From Streptomyces barringtoniae (GTDB lineage Bacteria; Actinomycetota; Actinomycetes; Streptomycetales; Streptomycetaceae): 64,000 nucleotides of DNA. Location of the stretch: assembly GCF_020819595.1 (NCBI RefSeq), contig NZ_JAJHNP010000018.1:124001-188000 (forward strand), given 5' to 3'. Every line of letters begins with the position of its first letter. Position 1 is the first letter of the stretch. The translations under genes were made by a program, and so were the position numbers. Positions 27,023 to 35,968 of the stretch are shown here, piece after piece. The notes under the pieces were generated by a model, which had not been told where the DNA came from, made no database searches, and saw only the letters and a list, made by a program, of their open reading frames with translations.

Positions 27023-30000
27023 TTAGCCGTCTGACGACTTGCCACCCGATCGGGGGGCGCCGACCGTCGCGCCGGCCTTGACCGAGCCCTCCTTGCCGGA
27101 CGTCGGCGTCTCGAAGGACTCCAGCGCCTCCAGGACGTCCTGGACCCGGGAGATCTCGGCGTTGATGTCCTCGCGCCGGCGCACCAGGATCTCCAGCTCG
27201 CGCTTGCCCTCCTCGACCGTACGCCGGGCCTCGCGGATCGCCTCGGCCTTGAGCTCCTCGGCCTCCTTGATGAGGCTGGCCTTCTTCTGCTCGGCCTCCT
27301 TGAGCAGCCCCTCCGCCTTCTTGACGGCGGCGATGCGCACCTTGCCCGCCTCGGAGTTGGCGTCCGAGACCAGTTCCTTGGCCTTCGCCTCCGCCTTGGC
27401 CAGCTGCTCCTCGGCGGCCTTGATGAGGGCGTCGCAGCGGTCGCCCGTGGACTTCATCGTCTCGGCGGCCTCGCGGCGGGCCCGCTCGTGCAGCTCCTCG
27501 ATCTCGGTGGTGATGCGGTCGCGCAGCTCCTCCGCGCGCTCCCGGATCGCGGTCGCGTCCCGGCGGGCCCCGACCAGCAGCTCGTCGGCGTCCGTGCGCG
27601 ACTTCTCCACCATCGAGTTGCCCTCGATCGTGGCCTCGGAGACGATCCGCTCGGCCTCGCTGCGGGCCGCGCCGACCATCGTGTCGGCCTGCGACTCGGC
27701 GTCCGCGGTGGTCTTCAGCGCCTGCTCCTGCGCCTCGCTGAGCAGCTTGTCGACCTCGGCCGTGGTCTCGGTGATGAGCGTGTCGACCTGCTCGGCCGCC
27801 TCCGAACGCCGCTTGTTGGATTCCTTGCGGGCCTCGTCCAGGGTCCGCTCCGCCTCCTCGCGGGCGGAGTTGACGAGCCGTTCGGCCGTGTCCTCCGCGT
27901 CCGCCCTGAGCTGCTCGGCCTCCGCCCGCACCCGCTCGGCGTGCGCCTGCGCCGAGCCGACCGTCTCCGCGGCCTCCGCGCGCAGCCGCTCGGCCTCGCC
28001 GGTGGCGTCCCCGATGAGCTGCTCGGCGGCCGCCAGGGCCTCCGCGCGCACCCGGTCCGCCTCGGCGAGTGCCTCCGTGCGCACCCGCTCGGCCTCGGCG
28101 GCGGTCTCCGTCTGGAGCCGGTCCGCCTCGGCGACCGTCTCGTTCTGCAGGCGCTCGGCCTCGTTACGGGCCTCGGTGATGAGCGTGTCCGCCTGGGTCG
28201 CCGCGTCGGAGCGGATCCGGTTGGCGTCCTCGCGGGCGTCCGCACGGGTCCGGGCGGCCGCCTGGTCGGCCTCGGCGAGCGCGTCCGAGGCCTCGGTGCG
28301 CACCCGCTGGGCGTAGTCGCCGGCGTCCGCGCGCTGCCGTTCGGCCTCCGCCATCGCCTCCGCGACCGTACGCTCGGCCAGCGCCCTGGCGGCCTCCGCC
28401 TCCTCGTTCGCCTCGCGCCGGACGCGGCTCGCGTCCTCGCTCGCCCGCTCCCGCTCGGCGTAGGCGTCGGCGCGGACCCGGTCCGCCTCCTCCTCGGCCT
28501 CCCGCCGGGTGCGGTCCGCCGCGTGCTCCGCGGCCGAGCGCAGCCCGGTGATCTCCTCCTGCGCCTGCTCGTGCAGCCCGGCGACGGAGTCCCGCACCTG
28601 CTGGGCGTGCTGCTCGGCGGCGGACACCATCTCGGTGGCCCGCCGGTCGGCCTCCTCGACCAGCCGGACCGCCTCGGTCTGCGCCTCCTCGACCCGCTTG
28701 CGCGCCGAGGCCAGCAGCTCCTCGCTCTGCTCACGGGCCCGAAGCCGCTCCTGGTCGGCCTCTTCGCGTGCGGACCCGAGGGTCTCCTCGGCCTCGCGGC
28801 GCCGCCGGACGGCCTCCTCCTGGGCGGCGGCCAGCGTCTCGGACGCCTCCGTGCCGAGCCGCTCGGCGGCGGCCTGCGCCTCCGCACGCACCCGGTCCGC
28901 GGTGTCCTGGGCCTCCGCCTTCAGCCGCTCGGCCTCGGCGGCGGCCTCGGAGCGCAGCCGTACGGCGACGGCCTCGCCCTCGGCGCGGAAGGCGGACGCG
29001 TCGGACGCGGCCTCGTTGCGCAGCCGGTCGGCCTCGGCCTCGGCCTGCTGCTGGAGGGCGCGGATGCGTTCGGCGGCCTCGGCGCGCAGCCGCTCGGTCT
29101 CCTCGGCGGCCTCGCGGCGGATCCGGGCGGCCTCCCCGCGGGCGTCCGTGAGCGCCTGCTCGGCCGACTCCAGCCGGTCCTGCGCGTCGGTCTGCAGCCG
29201 CGTGAGCTCCTCGGCGGCCTCGGCGCGGCGGGCCTCGACGGCGCGCTCGGTCTCCTCGCGCAGCTCGCGCGCGGCGGTCTCGGCGTCCGCCTTGACCGCC
29301 TCGGCCTGCTCGTCCGCCTCGGCCCGCAGCCGTTCGGCCTCCTTGCGGGCCCGGTCCAGGGTCTCCTCGGCCTGCCGGCGCAGGCTGGTGGCCCGCTCGA
29401 TGGCCTCGGTGCGGACCTTCTCGCTGTCGGTGGTCGCCTTCTGCCGCAGCTCGTCGGCGTCCGCCTTGGCCTTGGCCAGCAGCTCCTCGGCGGACTTGGC
29501 CGCCTCCTCGATCTGCGCGACCGCCTCCCGGCGGGCCTCCGCGCGGATCGACTCGCCCTCGGCGACCGCGTCGGCGCGCAGCTGCTCGGCCTCGCCGCGC
29601 AGCCGGCGGGCCTCCTCCTGCAGCTCGACCGTCTTGGCGCGGTACTCCTTGGTGTCGTCCTTCGCCGCGCCCTTGAGCTGCTCGGCGATGTCGTGCGCCT
29701 CGGCGCGCAGCCGGTCCGCCTCGGCCTCGGCCTCGGTGCGGATCCGCTCGGCCTCCTCGGCGGCGGCCTTGGTGGTCCGCTTGGCCTCCTCGGACGCCTT
29801 GTTCAGCACGTCCTCGGCGGTCCTGGCCGCCTTGGAAAGCTGGGTCGCCGTCTCCTCGGCGGTGATCGAGCGGGCCTTCTCGGCGGCCTCGGCGACGATC
29901 TTCTCGGCCTCGGCACGGGCGTCCGCGACCAGCTGCTCGGCCTCGGACCTGGTGGTCTCGGCCTCCTTGGTGGCCTCCTCGACCAGCCGGGCGACCTGCT

Positions 30001-30937
30001 CCTTCGCGGTGCGCGTACGCGCCTCGCCCGCGGCCTCGGCGCTCGCCAGGGCCTTGGTGGCGGCCTGCTCGGCCTCCGTCTGCAGCTTCTCGGCCTCCGC
30101 CTGCGCCTTGCGCAGCGCCTCCTCGGCCGCCGCCATCCGCTCCTCGGCGGCCCGGGTCAGCTCGGCGGCCTGCCGGCGGGCGGCGTCCGACTCGCTGACG
30201 GTGCTGGTGCGCAGCTGCTCGGCGTGGTCGGTGGCCTCCTGGGCCTGGGTGGAGGCGGCGTTCAGCAGCCGCTCGGCGTCCGTGCGGGCGCGGCGCAGGA
30301 TCTCCTGGGCCTCCGCGCGGGCCGTCTCGGCGTCGCTCTGGAGCCGCTCGCGGGCCTCCCGGGTCAGCCGCTCGGCCTCCGCGCGGGCGGCGGCGAGCGC
30401 CTGCTCGGCCTCGGCGCGGGACTCGTCGAGGAGGCGGCGGGCCTGCTGTTCGGTGCGGGCGCGCAGCTGCTCGGCCCAGGCCACGTTCTCGTTGACGTGC
30501 GACTCGACGGTGGCGCGCCGCTCGGCCAGCTCCTGGTCGAGCTGCTGGCGTCGGGTCACCGCCTCCTGGTGCAGCTCCGCCTGGAGCCGGGCGGCCTGTT
30601 CGGCGTGCTCCTGCAGGATCCGCTGGGTCTGCGCGCGGGCCTGGCTCAGCTCCCGCTCGGCGTCCTGACGCAGCTGGTCGGCCTGCATCTGGGCATTGCG
30701 GAGCAACTGCTCGGCCTGATAGCCGATGTCACCGCCGTCGAAGGCGGGCCGGGTCATCAGGGTGCGGCGCGCCTCGTGCAGCTTGGCGCGCAGCACCTCG
30801 ACCTGGTAGCCGAGGTCCTCGGCGTGCTGGATCGCCTTTTCCCGCTCGGTCTTCAGCCGCTTCATCTCGGCCTCGAACCGAGAGAGGTGGTCGACGTCAG
30901 CCGCCGGCTCTCGCTCCTGGCTCTCGTAGCCCCGCAC
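27023..30937 (-). CDS. scy: Scy, giant coiled-coil scaffold of the hyphal tip
   Basis: Organises the polarisome with DivIVA and FilP and controls the number of growing tips. 1304 residues, close to S. coelicolor Scy. The N-terminal ~60 residues include a short DivIVA-like coiled coil (DLGYQVEVLRAKLHEARRTL). From about 70 to 1240 the protein is an almost uninterrupted rod of Ala, Glu, Arg, Leu and Gln in quasi-repeats such as EAERLRAEA and ADRVRAEA. The C-terminal end is GGKSSDG. The repeated codons leave a 1308-codon open frame on the opposite strand, which is not a gene. Transcribed toward filP. Confidence 0.94.
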   Translation of the reverse strand: MRGYESQEREPAADVDHLSRFEAEMKRLKTEREKAIQHAEDLGYQVEVLRAKLHEARRTLMTRPAFDGGDIGYQAEQLLRNAQMQADQLRQDAERELSQARAQTQRILQEHAEQAARLQAELHQEAVTRRQQLDQELAERRATVESHVNENVAWAEQLRARTEQQARRLLDESRAEAEQALAAARAEAERLTREARERLQSDAETARAEAQEILRRARTDAERLLNAASTQAQEATDHAEQLRTSTVSESDAARRQAAELTRAAEERMAAAEEALRKAQAEAEKLQTEAEQAATKALASAEAAGEARTRTAKEQVARLVEEATKEAETTRSEAEQLVADARAEAEKIVAEAAEKARSITAEETATQLSKAARTAEDVLNKASEEAKRTTKAAAEEAERIRTEAEAEADRLRAEAHDIAEQLKGAAKDDTKEYRAKTVELQEEARRLRGEAEQLRADAVAEGESIRAEARREAVAQIEEAAKSAEELLAKAKADADELRQKATTDSEKVRTEAIERATSLRRQAEETLDRARKEAERLRAEADEQAEAVKADAETAARELREETERAVEARRAEAAEELTRLQTDAQDRLESAEQALTDARGEAARIRREAAEETERLRAEAAERIRALQQQAEAEADRLRNEAASDASAFRAEGEAVAVRLRSEAAAEAERLKAEAQDTADRVRAEAQAAAERLGTEASETLAAAQEEAVRRRREAEETLGSAREEADQERLRAREQSEELLASARKRVEEAQTEAVRLVEEADRRATEMVSAAEQHAQQVRDSVAGLHEQAQEEITGLRSAAEHAADRTRREAEEEADRVRADAYAERERASEDASRVRREANEEAEAARALAERTVAEAMAEAERQRADAGDYAQRVRTEASDALAEADQAAARTRADAREDANRIRSDAATQADTLITEARNEAERLQNETVAEADRLQTETAAEAERVRTEALAEADRVRAEALAAAEQLIGDATGEAERLRAEAAETVGSAQAHAERVRAEAEQLRADAEDTAERLVNSAREEAERTLDEARKESNKRRSEAAEQVDTLITETTAEVDKLLSEAQEQALKTTADAESQADTMVGAARSEAERIVSEATIEGNSMVEKSRTDADELLVGARRDATAIRERAEELRDRITTEIEELHERARREAAETMKSTGDRCDALIKAAEEQLAKAEAKAKELVSDANSEAGKVRIAAVKKAEGLLKEAEQKKASLIKEAEELKAEAIREARRTVEEGKRELEILVRRREDINAEISRVQDVLEALESFETPTSGKEGSVKAGATVGAPRSGGKSSDG

Positions 30938-31143
30938 TGCGCGGTCCCATCCGTCCCCTGGTCAGCTTCTCCAACGAGCTCCGTCCATCCGCCGAACGGG
31001 GCCCCCGGGGAATGGTGTCAGATCAACGGCGGAGCACGGGCTGCTGCCCCGACGCTCGTCCCCCGAAACCCGGACCCCGGCACGGCCGTCCCCCGCTTTC
31101 AGGGACGACCGCCCCCAACCCTACCGGCCCTTATGTACGGGGG

Positions 31144-31584
31144 TCAGTGCTCGGGCGACTCAACCGGGGCCGAAGTGACCAGTTCTGTGAGCACGCCGTG
31201 GCAATCCTTGGGGTGCAGGAAGGTGATCCGCGACCCCATGGAACCGCGCCGTGGCTCGTCGTACAGGACGCGTACGCCCTTGCCGCGGATGTCCGCGGCG
31301 TCCCCGTCCACGTCCGCCGTACCGAAGGCGATGTGGTGGACGCCCTCCCCGTTCTTCGCGAGCCACTTGCCGACCGCGGAGTCCTCGCGGGTCGGCTCCA
31401 GCAGCTGGAGGTAGGAGGCGCCGCCGTCCGAGGTCTCGTTGATCTTGAGCATGGCCTCGCGCACGCCCTGCTCCTCGTTGACCTCGGTGTGGAACACCTC
31501 GAAGCCGTACGTGGTCCTGTAGAACTCGACGGTCGCGTCGAGGTCGTGGCAGGCGATCCCGATGTGGTCGATTCGCGTCAGCAT
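31144..31584 (-). CDS. mce: Methylmalonyl-CoA epimerase
   Basis: Interconverts (2R)- and (2S)-methylmalonyl-CoA, feeding the B12-dependent mutase. 146 residues, the family length. It shows the vicinal-oxygen-chelate fold with the metal ligands expected of the family: His7 in RIDHIGIA, Gln in YLQLLEP, His in GVHHIAFGT, and Glu in LTELVTS near the C-terminus. Divergent from the thiolase gene, 147 bp away. Confidence 0.95.
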   Translation of the reverse strand: MLTRIDHIGIACHDLDATVEFYRTTYGFEVFHTEVNEEQGVREAMLKINETSDGGASYLQLLEPTREDSAVGKWLAKNGEGVHHIAFGTADVDGDAADIRGKGVRVLYDEPRRGSMGSRITFLHPKDCHGVLTELVTSAPVESPEH

Positions 31585-31731
31585 GGATTCAGTGCAGCGC
31601 GCCGCGCATGGTTACGCAACGTGCGCGCGATCACACCGACGGCCCGATGACGGCACGGAGTGCCATCAGTACATTCGAAGTAAACCCTCGTTCACTCCTC
31701 GGCTGTGCAGCCGGTAAGGGGATCGCAGCTC

Positions 31732-32931
31732 ATGCCTTCTGGAACGACCAGCTCGGTGATCGTCGCGGGTGCGCGCACCCCCATGGGACGACTGCTCGGC
31801 TCTCTCAAGTCCTTCTCCGGAGCCGACCTCGGCGGCTTCGCGATCAAGGCCGCCCTCGACCGTGCGGGGATCGGTGGCGACCAGGTGCAGTACGTGATCA
31901 TGGGCCAGGTGCTCCAGGCCGGCGCCGGCCAGATCCCGGCCCGCCAGGCAGCCGTGAAGGCCGGCATCCCGATGAACGTCCCGGCACTCACCATCAACAA
32001 GGTGTGCCTCTCCGGCCTCGACGCCATCGCGCTGGCCGACCAGCTGATCCGCGCCGGCGAGTTCGACATCGTCGTGGCGGGCGGCCAGGAGTCCATGACC
32101 AACGCCCCGCACCTGCTGCCGAAGTCCCGCGAGGGCTTCAAGTACGGCGCGGTCCAGATGATCGACGCCATGGCCTACGACGGCCTGACAGACTCTTTCG
32201 AGGGCGTCGCCATGGGCGAGTCCACGGAGAAGCACAACACCCGCCTCGGCATCGGCCGCGCCGAGCAGGACGAGATCGCCGCCCTGTCCCACCAGCGGGC
32301 CGCCGCCGCGCAGAAGAACGGCCTGTTCGAGGCCGAGATCACCCCGGTGGAGATCCCGCAGCGCAAGGGCGACCCGGTCCTGTTCAGCAAGGACGAGGGC
32401 ATCCGTGGCGACACCACCACGGAGTCCCTGGGCAAGCTGCGCCCGGCCTTCAGCAAGGAGGGCACGATCACCGCGGGGTCGAGCTCCCAGATCTCGGACG
32501 GTGCGGCCGCCGTGGTCGTGATGAGCAGGGCCAAGGCGGAGGAGCTGGGCCTGACCTGGCTCGCCGAGATCGGCGCGCACGGCAATGTGGCCGGACCGGA
32601 CAACAGCCTGCAGTCCCAGCCGTCCAACGCCATCCAGCACGCCCTGAAGAAGGAGGGCCTGGAGGTCTCCGACCTCGACCTCATCGAGATCAACGAGGCC
32701 TTCGCCGCCGTCGCCGTGCAGTCAATGAAGGACCTCGGCGTGTCCACGGAAAAGGTGAACGTCAACGGCGGCGCGATCGCCCTGGGCCACCCGATCGGCA
32801 TGTCCGGCGCCCGTCTCGTCCTCCACCTCGCGCTGGAGCTCAAGCGGCGCGGCGGCGGTGTCGGCGCGGCCGCGCTGTGCGGTGGCGGCGGCCAGGGTGA
32901 CGCGCTGATCGTGCGGGTACCGAAGGCGTAG
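31732..32931 (+). CDS. Acetyl-CoA C-acetyltransferase (thiolase)
   Basis: Condenses two acetyl-CoA or cleaves acetoacetyl-CoA. 399 residues from the ATG at 31732, after TAAGGGGAT; the frame extends upstream to 31705 without a better start. Active-site elements are the nucleophile Cys in NKVCLSGLDAI (about residue 89), GGAIALGHPIGMSGAR with the catalytic His, and ALCGGGGQGDALI with the second Cys. Forms a likely short operon with meaB (51 bp gap). Its reaction joins the dehydrogenase at 14353 in acetoacetyl/3-hydroxybutyryl-CoA metabolism. Confidence 0.95.
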   Translation: MPSGTTSSVIVAGARTPMGRLLGSLKSFSGADLGGFAIKAALDRAGIGGDQVQYVIMGQVLQAGAGQIPARQAAVKAGIPMNVPALTINKVCLSGLDAIALADQLIRAGEFDIVVAGGQESMTNAPHLLPKSREGFKYGAVQMIDAMAYDGLTDSFEGVAMGESTEKHNTRLGIGRAEQDEIAALSHQRAAAAQKNGLFEAEITPVEIPQRKGDPVLFSKDEGIRGDTTTESLGKLRPAFSKEGTITAGSSSQISDGAAAVVVMSRAKAEELGLTWLAEIGAHGNVAGPDNSLQSQPSNAIQHALKKEGLEVSDLDLIEINEAFAAVAVQSMKDLGVSTEKVNVNGGAIALGHPIGMSGARLVLHLALELKRRGGGVGAAALCGGGGQGDALIVRVPKA

Positions 32932-32982
32932 TCATCCCCGTTGTACGCATCTGTACGTCTGTGAACCGAACGGAGCTGTTTG

Positions 32983-33939
32983 ATGCAGGACGTCTCCTCT
33001 CTGGTGGCCCTGGCCAGGGAAGGCCGGCCGCGGGCCGTGGCCCGGCTGATCTCCCTCGTGGAGGGGGCGTCCCCGCAGCTCAGGGAGGTCATGGCGGCCT
33101 TGGCCCCGCTGACCGGCAACGCCTATGTCGTCGGTCTGACGGGCTCCCCGGGTGTCGGCAAGTCGACCTCCACCTCCGCGCTGGTCACGGCGTACCGCAA
33201 GCAGGGCAGGCGGGTCGGCGTCCTGGCCGTCGACCCGTCCTCGCCGTTCTCCGGCGGCGCCCTGCTCGGTGACCGGGTCCGCATGTCGGACCACGCCTCC
33301 GACCCGGGCGTCTACATCCGCTCGATGGCGACCCGCGGTCACCTGGGCGGCCTGGCCTGGGCCGCCCCGCAGGCGATCCGGGTGCTGGACGCGGCGGGCT
33401 GCGACGTGATCCTGGTGGAGACGGTGGGCGTCGGCCAGTCGGAGGTCGAGATCGCCTCCCAGGCCGATACGAGCGTGGTGCTGCTGGCCCCGGGCATGGG
33501 CGACGGCATCCAGGCGGCCAAGGCGGGCATCCTGGAGATCGGCGACGTCTACGTCGTCAACAAGGCGGACCGGGACGGCGCGGATGCCACCGCCCGCGAG
33601 CTGAACCACATGCTGGGTCTCGGCGAGTCCCGCGGCCCCGGCGACTGGCGCCCGCCGATCGTGAAGACGGTCGCCGCCCGCGCCGAGGGCGTCGACGAGG
33701 TCGTGGAGGCCCTGGAGAAGCACCGCGCGTGGATGGAGGAGCGCGGTGTCCTCGCCGAGCGGCGCAAGGCCAGGGCGGCCCGCGAGGTGGAGACCATCGC
33801 GGTGACGGCCCTGCGCGAACGCATCGGCGACCTCCACGGCGACCGCCGCCTCAGCGCGCTCGCGGAACGCATCGTCGCCGGCGAACTGGATCCCTACCGC
33901 GCGGCGGACGAGCTGGTGGCGGGCCTGACGCAGGGGTGA
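32983..33939 (+). CDS. meaB: MeaB-type GTPase chaperone of a B12 acyl-CoA mutase
   Basis: G protein that protects and reloads adenosylcobalamin mutases. 318 residues from the ATG at 32983 (GGAG seven bases upstream). The G1 P-loop is GSPGVGKSTSTSAL near residue 52; DPSSPFSGGALLGDRVRM, the family Switch I region, follows; then VETVGVGQSE (Switch II area) and VVNKADRDGAD (NKxD). Usual length. It lies beside mce and thiolase, about 9 kb from the isobutyryl-CoA mutase gene it may serve. Confidence 0.94.
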   Translation: MQDVSSLVALAREGRPRAVARLISLVEGASPQLREVMAALAPLTGNAYVVGLTGSPGVGKSTSTSALVTAYRKQGRRVGVLAVDPSSPFSGGALLGDRVRMSDHASDPGVYIRSMATRGHLGGLAWAAPQAIRVLDAAGCDVILVETVGVGQSEVEIASQADTSVVLLAPGMGDGIQAAKAGILEIGDVYVVNKADRDGADATARELNHMLGLGESRGPGDWRPPIVKTVAARAEGVDEVVEALEKHRAWMEERGVLAERRKARAAREVETIAVTALRERIGDLHGDRRLSALAERIVAGELDPYRAADELVAGLTQG

Positions 33940-33981
33940 ACGGGTCGCCAACTCCGCGGCGGCACTGCTAGTTTGAGGGGC

Positions 33982-34002
33982 ATGTTCCTCCTCCTGGCGT
34001 AG
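33982..34002 (+). CDS. Six-codon upstream reading frame before the MFS gene
   Basis: ATG TTC CTC CTC CTG GCG TAG (MFLLLA), preceded by GAGGGG one base before its ATG and ending 85 bp before the MFS start. Leu codons dominate. The intervening segment 34014-34073 has coding-like composition in another frame, but no start. It looks like a leader peptide for attenuation of the transporter gene; this is a suggestion, and chance is possible. Confidence 0.35.
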   Translation: MFLLLA

Positions 34003-34087
34003 AGCGCACACCGGACCGCGAGGCCGACGACAAGGCCCTCGCCTCCCTCGGTGTCCCCTCTTCCGCCTCCACCTGAGGAACATCAGC

Positions 34088-35287
34088 ATGTCCACGCATG
34101 CCCCTTCGCGGCCCTCCTACGCCGCCGTGCTGCGCCTCCCGCACGCGCGCCGCACCTTCGCCTCCGCCCTCACCGCCCGCCTGTCCTACGGCACGGTCTC
34201 CCTGGCGGTGCTGCTGTCCGTCACCCGGGCCACCGGCTCCTACGCCGTCTCCGGCGCCGTGCTGTCGCTGTTCGGCGCCACGTCGGTCTTCCTGATGCCG
34301 TTCAGGGCGGCCTTGATCGACCGGCATGGCGCCCGCCGGGCCCTGCTGCCCATGGCGGTGCTCTACGGCGCCCTGCTGTGCGTGCTGGCCGCGCTGACCT
34401 GGCGCCCCGGCGCACCGCCGCCGGCCGTCGGCGCCGCGGCGGCCCTCGCGGGCGCGTGTGCCCCTCCGCTGGGCCCGACCATGCGCGCACTGTGGGCGGA
34501 ACTGGCACCGGAACCGGGCATGCTGGCCCGCGCCTACGGCCTGGACGGCATCGCCGAGGAACTGCTGTACGTCTCCGGCCCGGCCTTGGTCGGCGTGCTG
34601 ACCGGCTTCGCCCCGCCGGCTGCCGGGATCCTGCTGAGCGCACTGCTGATCGTGGGCGGCACGTCCGTCTTCGTCACCTCCCCGGTGATGTGCGGCCCCC
34701 GCGCCGTCGCCCCCGGGCCGGGCCGCGGCGCCCTCTCCGGTCTGCTGGCTCCGGTCGCCGTGGCCACGGGCGTGGGACTGGCTCTCAGCGGCGTGGACCT
34801 GCTGCTGATGGCCTTCGCCGCGCAGCGTTCGTACGACACCTCCGTGGTGCCCTGGGTGCTGGGTGCGCTCTCGGCGGGCAGCGCGGTGGGCGGGCTGGTC
34901 AACGGTGCGGTCCGGTGGCGGGCGCCGGCCCGGGTCCGCCTGCGCCGGTTCGCCGTGGCTCTCGGCCTGGTGCTCGCGGCGGCGGGCCTGGCCCCCGGCC
35001 TGTGGACGCTCACGGCGGCCATGGCCTGCGCCGGAGCGGTGGTCGCTCCCGCGCTGACCACGGCGTATCTGCTGGCCGCGGAGACGGCGGACGAAGGCTC
35101 GCGCACGCATGCCGGGGCGTGGGTGAACACCGGGGTGAACGCCGGGAGCTCCGGCGGAGCGCTTGCCGTGGGACTGCTGATCGGGCGGGTGCCGCTCGGG
35201 GTGTGCTTCCTGCTGGCGGGCGGGGCGGCCGTGCTGCCCGCCGTGGGGGCGTTCCGTCGTCGCAGGGTGCCGGCCGTGGTGGGCTGA
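34088..35287 (+). CDS. MFS transporter
   Basis: 399 residues with about 12 hydrophobic segments. An MFS-type loop is visible between segments 2 and 3 (RAALIDRHGARRALLP, residues ~76-91). The ATG at 34088 follows GAGGAACATCAGC. The second half contains SALLIVGGTSVFVTS and GAVVAPALTTAYLLA. It probably exports a small toxic compound or metabolite; the substrate is not predictable. The MarR gene 112 bp beyond its 3' end is convergent. Confidence 0.88.
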   Translation: MSTHAPSRPSYAAVLRLPHARRTFASALTARLSYGTVSLAVLLSVTRATGSYAVSGAVLSLFGATSVFLMPFRAALIDRHGARRALLPMAVLYGALLCVLAALTWRPGAPPPAVGAAAALAGACAPPLGPTMRALWAELAPEPGMLARAYGLDGIAEELLYVSGPALVGVLTGFAPPAAGILLSALLIVGGTSVFVTSPVMCGPRAVAPGPGRGALSGLLAPVAVATGVGLALSGVDLLLMAFAAQRSYDTSVVPWVLGALSAGSAVGGLVNGAVRWRAPARVRLRRFAVALGLVLAAAGLAPGLWTLTAAMACAGAVVAPALTTAYLLAAETADEGSRTHAGAWVNTGVNAGSSGGALAVGLLIGRVPLGVCFLLAGGAAVLPAVGAFRRRRVPAVVG

Positions 35288-35323
35288 TCGCGCCCACGCT
35301 GGGCGGCCGCAGATCGATACGGC

Positions 35324-35347
35324 CCCGCGCCCCCTACGGGGCGCGGG
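35324..35347. terminator. Perfect hairpin between convergent MFS and MarR genes
   Basis: CCCGCGCCCC (35324-35333) and GGGGCGCGGG (35338-35347) form a 10-bp stem with a 4-base loop CTAC. The sequence resembles GC-rich hairpins repeated in many Streptomyces intergenic regions. It probably ends both transcripts. Confidence 0.65.
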
Positions 35348-35399
35348 CAGGCGCACCGACCCCTGCCCGGCCACAGCACCCGGAGCTTGTCGGCCGAGC

Positions 35400-35876
35400 T
35401 CAGGGACGCCCCCGCTGCCCTCTCAGATGCTCGGCGATCGGCTTCAGCGCCTTGTCCAGTTCCGTCAAGGCCTCCGCCGACAGCAGATCGATGAAATGCC
35501 GCCGCACGGAGGCGACATGATGTGGCGCCACCTTCTTCATCGTGTCCATGCCATGCTCGGTCAGTACGGCGTACAGTCCCCGCCGATCGGACTCGCAGTT
35601 CTCACGGCGCACCAGGTTCGCGTTCTCCATGCGTGTGATCTGGTGCGACAGCCGGCTCTTGGACTGGAGGGTCGCGGAGGCGAGGTCGCTCATCCGCATC
35701 CGGTGGTCCTCCGACTCGGACAGGTTCACGAGGATCTCGTAGTCGTTCATAGTCAGGCCGAACGGCTGCAGATCCTTCTCCAGCTGGTACGTCAACAGCC
35801 TGTTGACCTCCAGGTGGGTGCGCCAGGCGCACTGCTCCGCATCGGTCAGCCAGCGCGTGGCCGTCTCGGTCTCCAT
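35400..35876 (-). CDS. MarR family regulator
   Basis: 158 residues. Winged helix-turn-helix with recognition region MRMSDLASATLQSKSRLSHQ (about residues 78-97). The wing follows (ENANLVRRENCESDRRGLYA), and a C-terminal dimerisation helix contains LLSAEALTELDKAL. The family usually responds to phenolic or oxidative signals. Convergent with the MFS gene, which it may or may not control; a palindrome overlaps its own promoter region. Confidence 0.9.
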   Translation of the reverse strand: METETATRWLTDAEQCAWRTHLEVNRLLTYQLEKDLQPFGLTMNDYEILVNLSESEDHRMRMSDLASATLQSKSRLSHQITRMENANLVRRENCESDRRGLYAVLTEHGMDTMKKVAPHHVASVRRHFIDLLSAEALTELDKALKPIAEHLRGQRGRP

Positions 35877-35895
35877 GAATGAAGTCTACCTAAGA

Positions 35896-35911
35896 AGTTG
35901 AATTCCGAACT
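35896..35911. promoter_or_regulatory. Candidate MarR operator
   Basis: AGTTGAATTCCGAACT, with matching AGTT/AACT ends and an inner GAATTC, lies 20 bp upstream of the MarR ATG at 35876. The surroundings are A+T-rich. Autoregulation is inferred from position and the typical MarR layout. Confidence 0.45.
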
Positions 35912-35968
35912 ACATTGGATGGTGTGACAGTGCGCACGCGTTCGATGTCACCCTCCGCAGACTACCGC

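Noticed and set aside
27023..30937. Repeats within scy as a mobile or tandem DNA element
   Set aside because: The repetition is explained by coiled-coil heptad/hendecad coding; units vary in length and sequence.
27488..31414. A 1308-codon open frame on the plus strand, antisense to scy
   Set aside because: It mirrors the Ala/Glu/Arg repeat codons of scy; the translation is Leu/Gly/Arg low complexity with no family motif. The minus-strand protein matches Scy in length and repeat type.
34014..34073. A coding-like stretch (DREADDKALASLGVPSSAST) before the MFS gene
   Set aside because: No ATG, GTG, TTG or CTG precedes it in frame after the upstream stop at 33969-33971; retained only as part of the leader finding.
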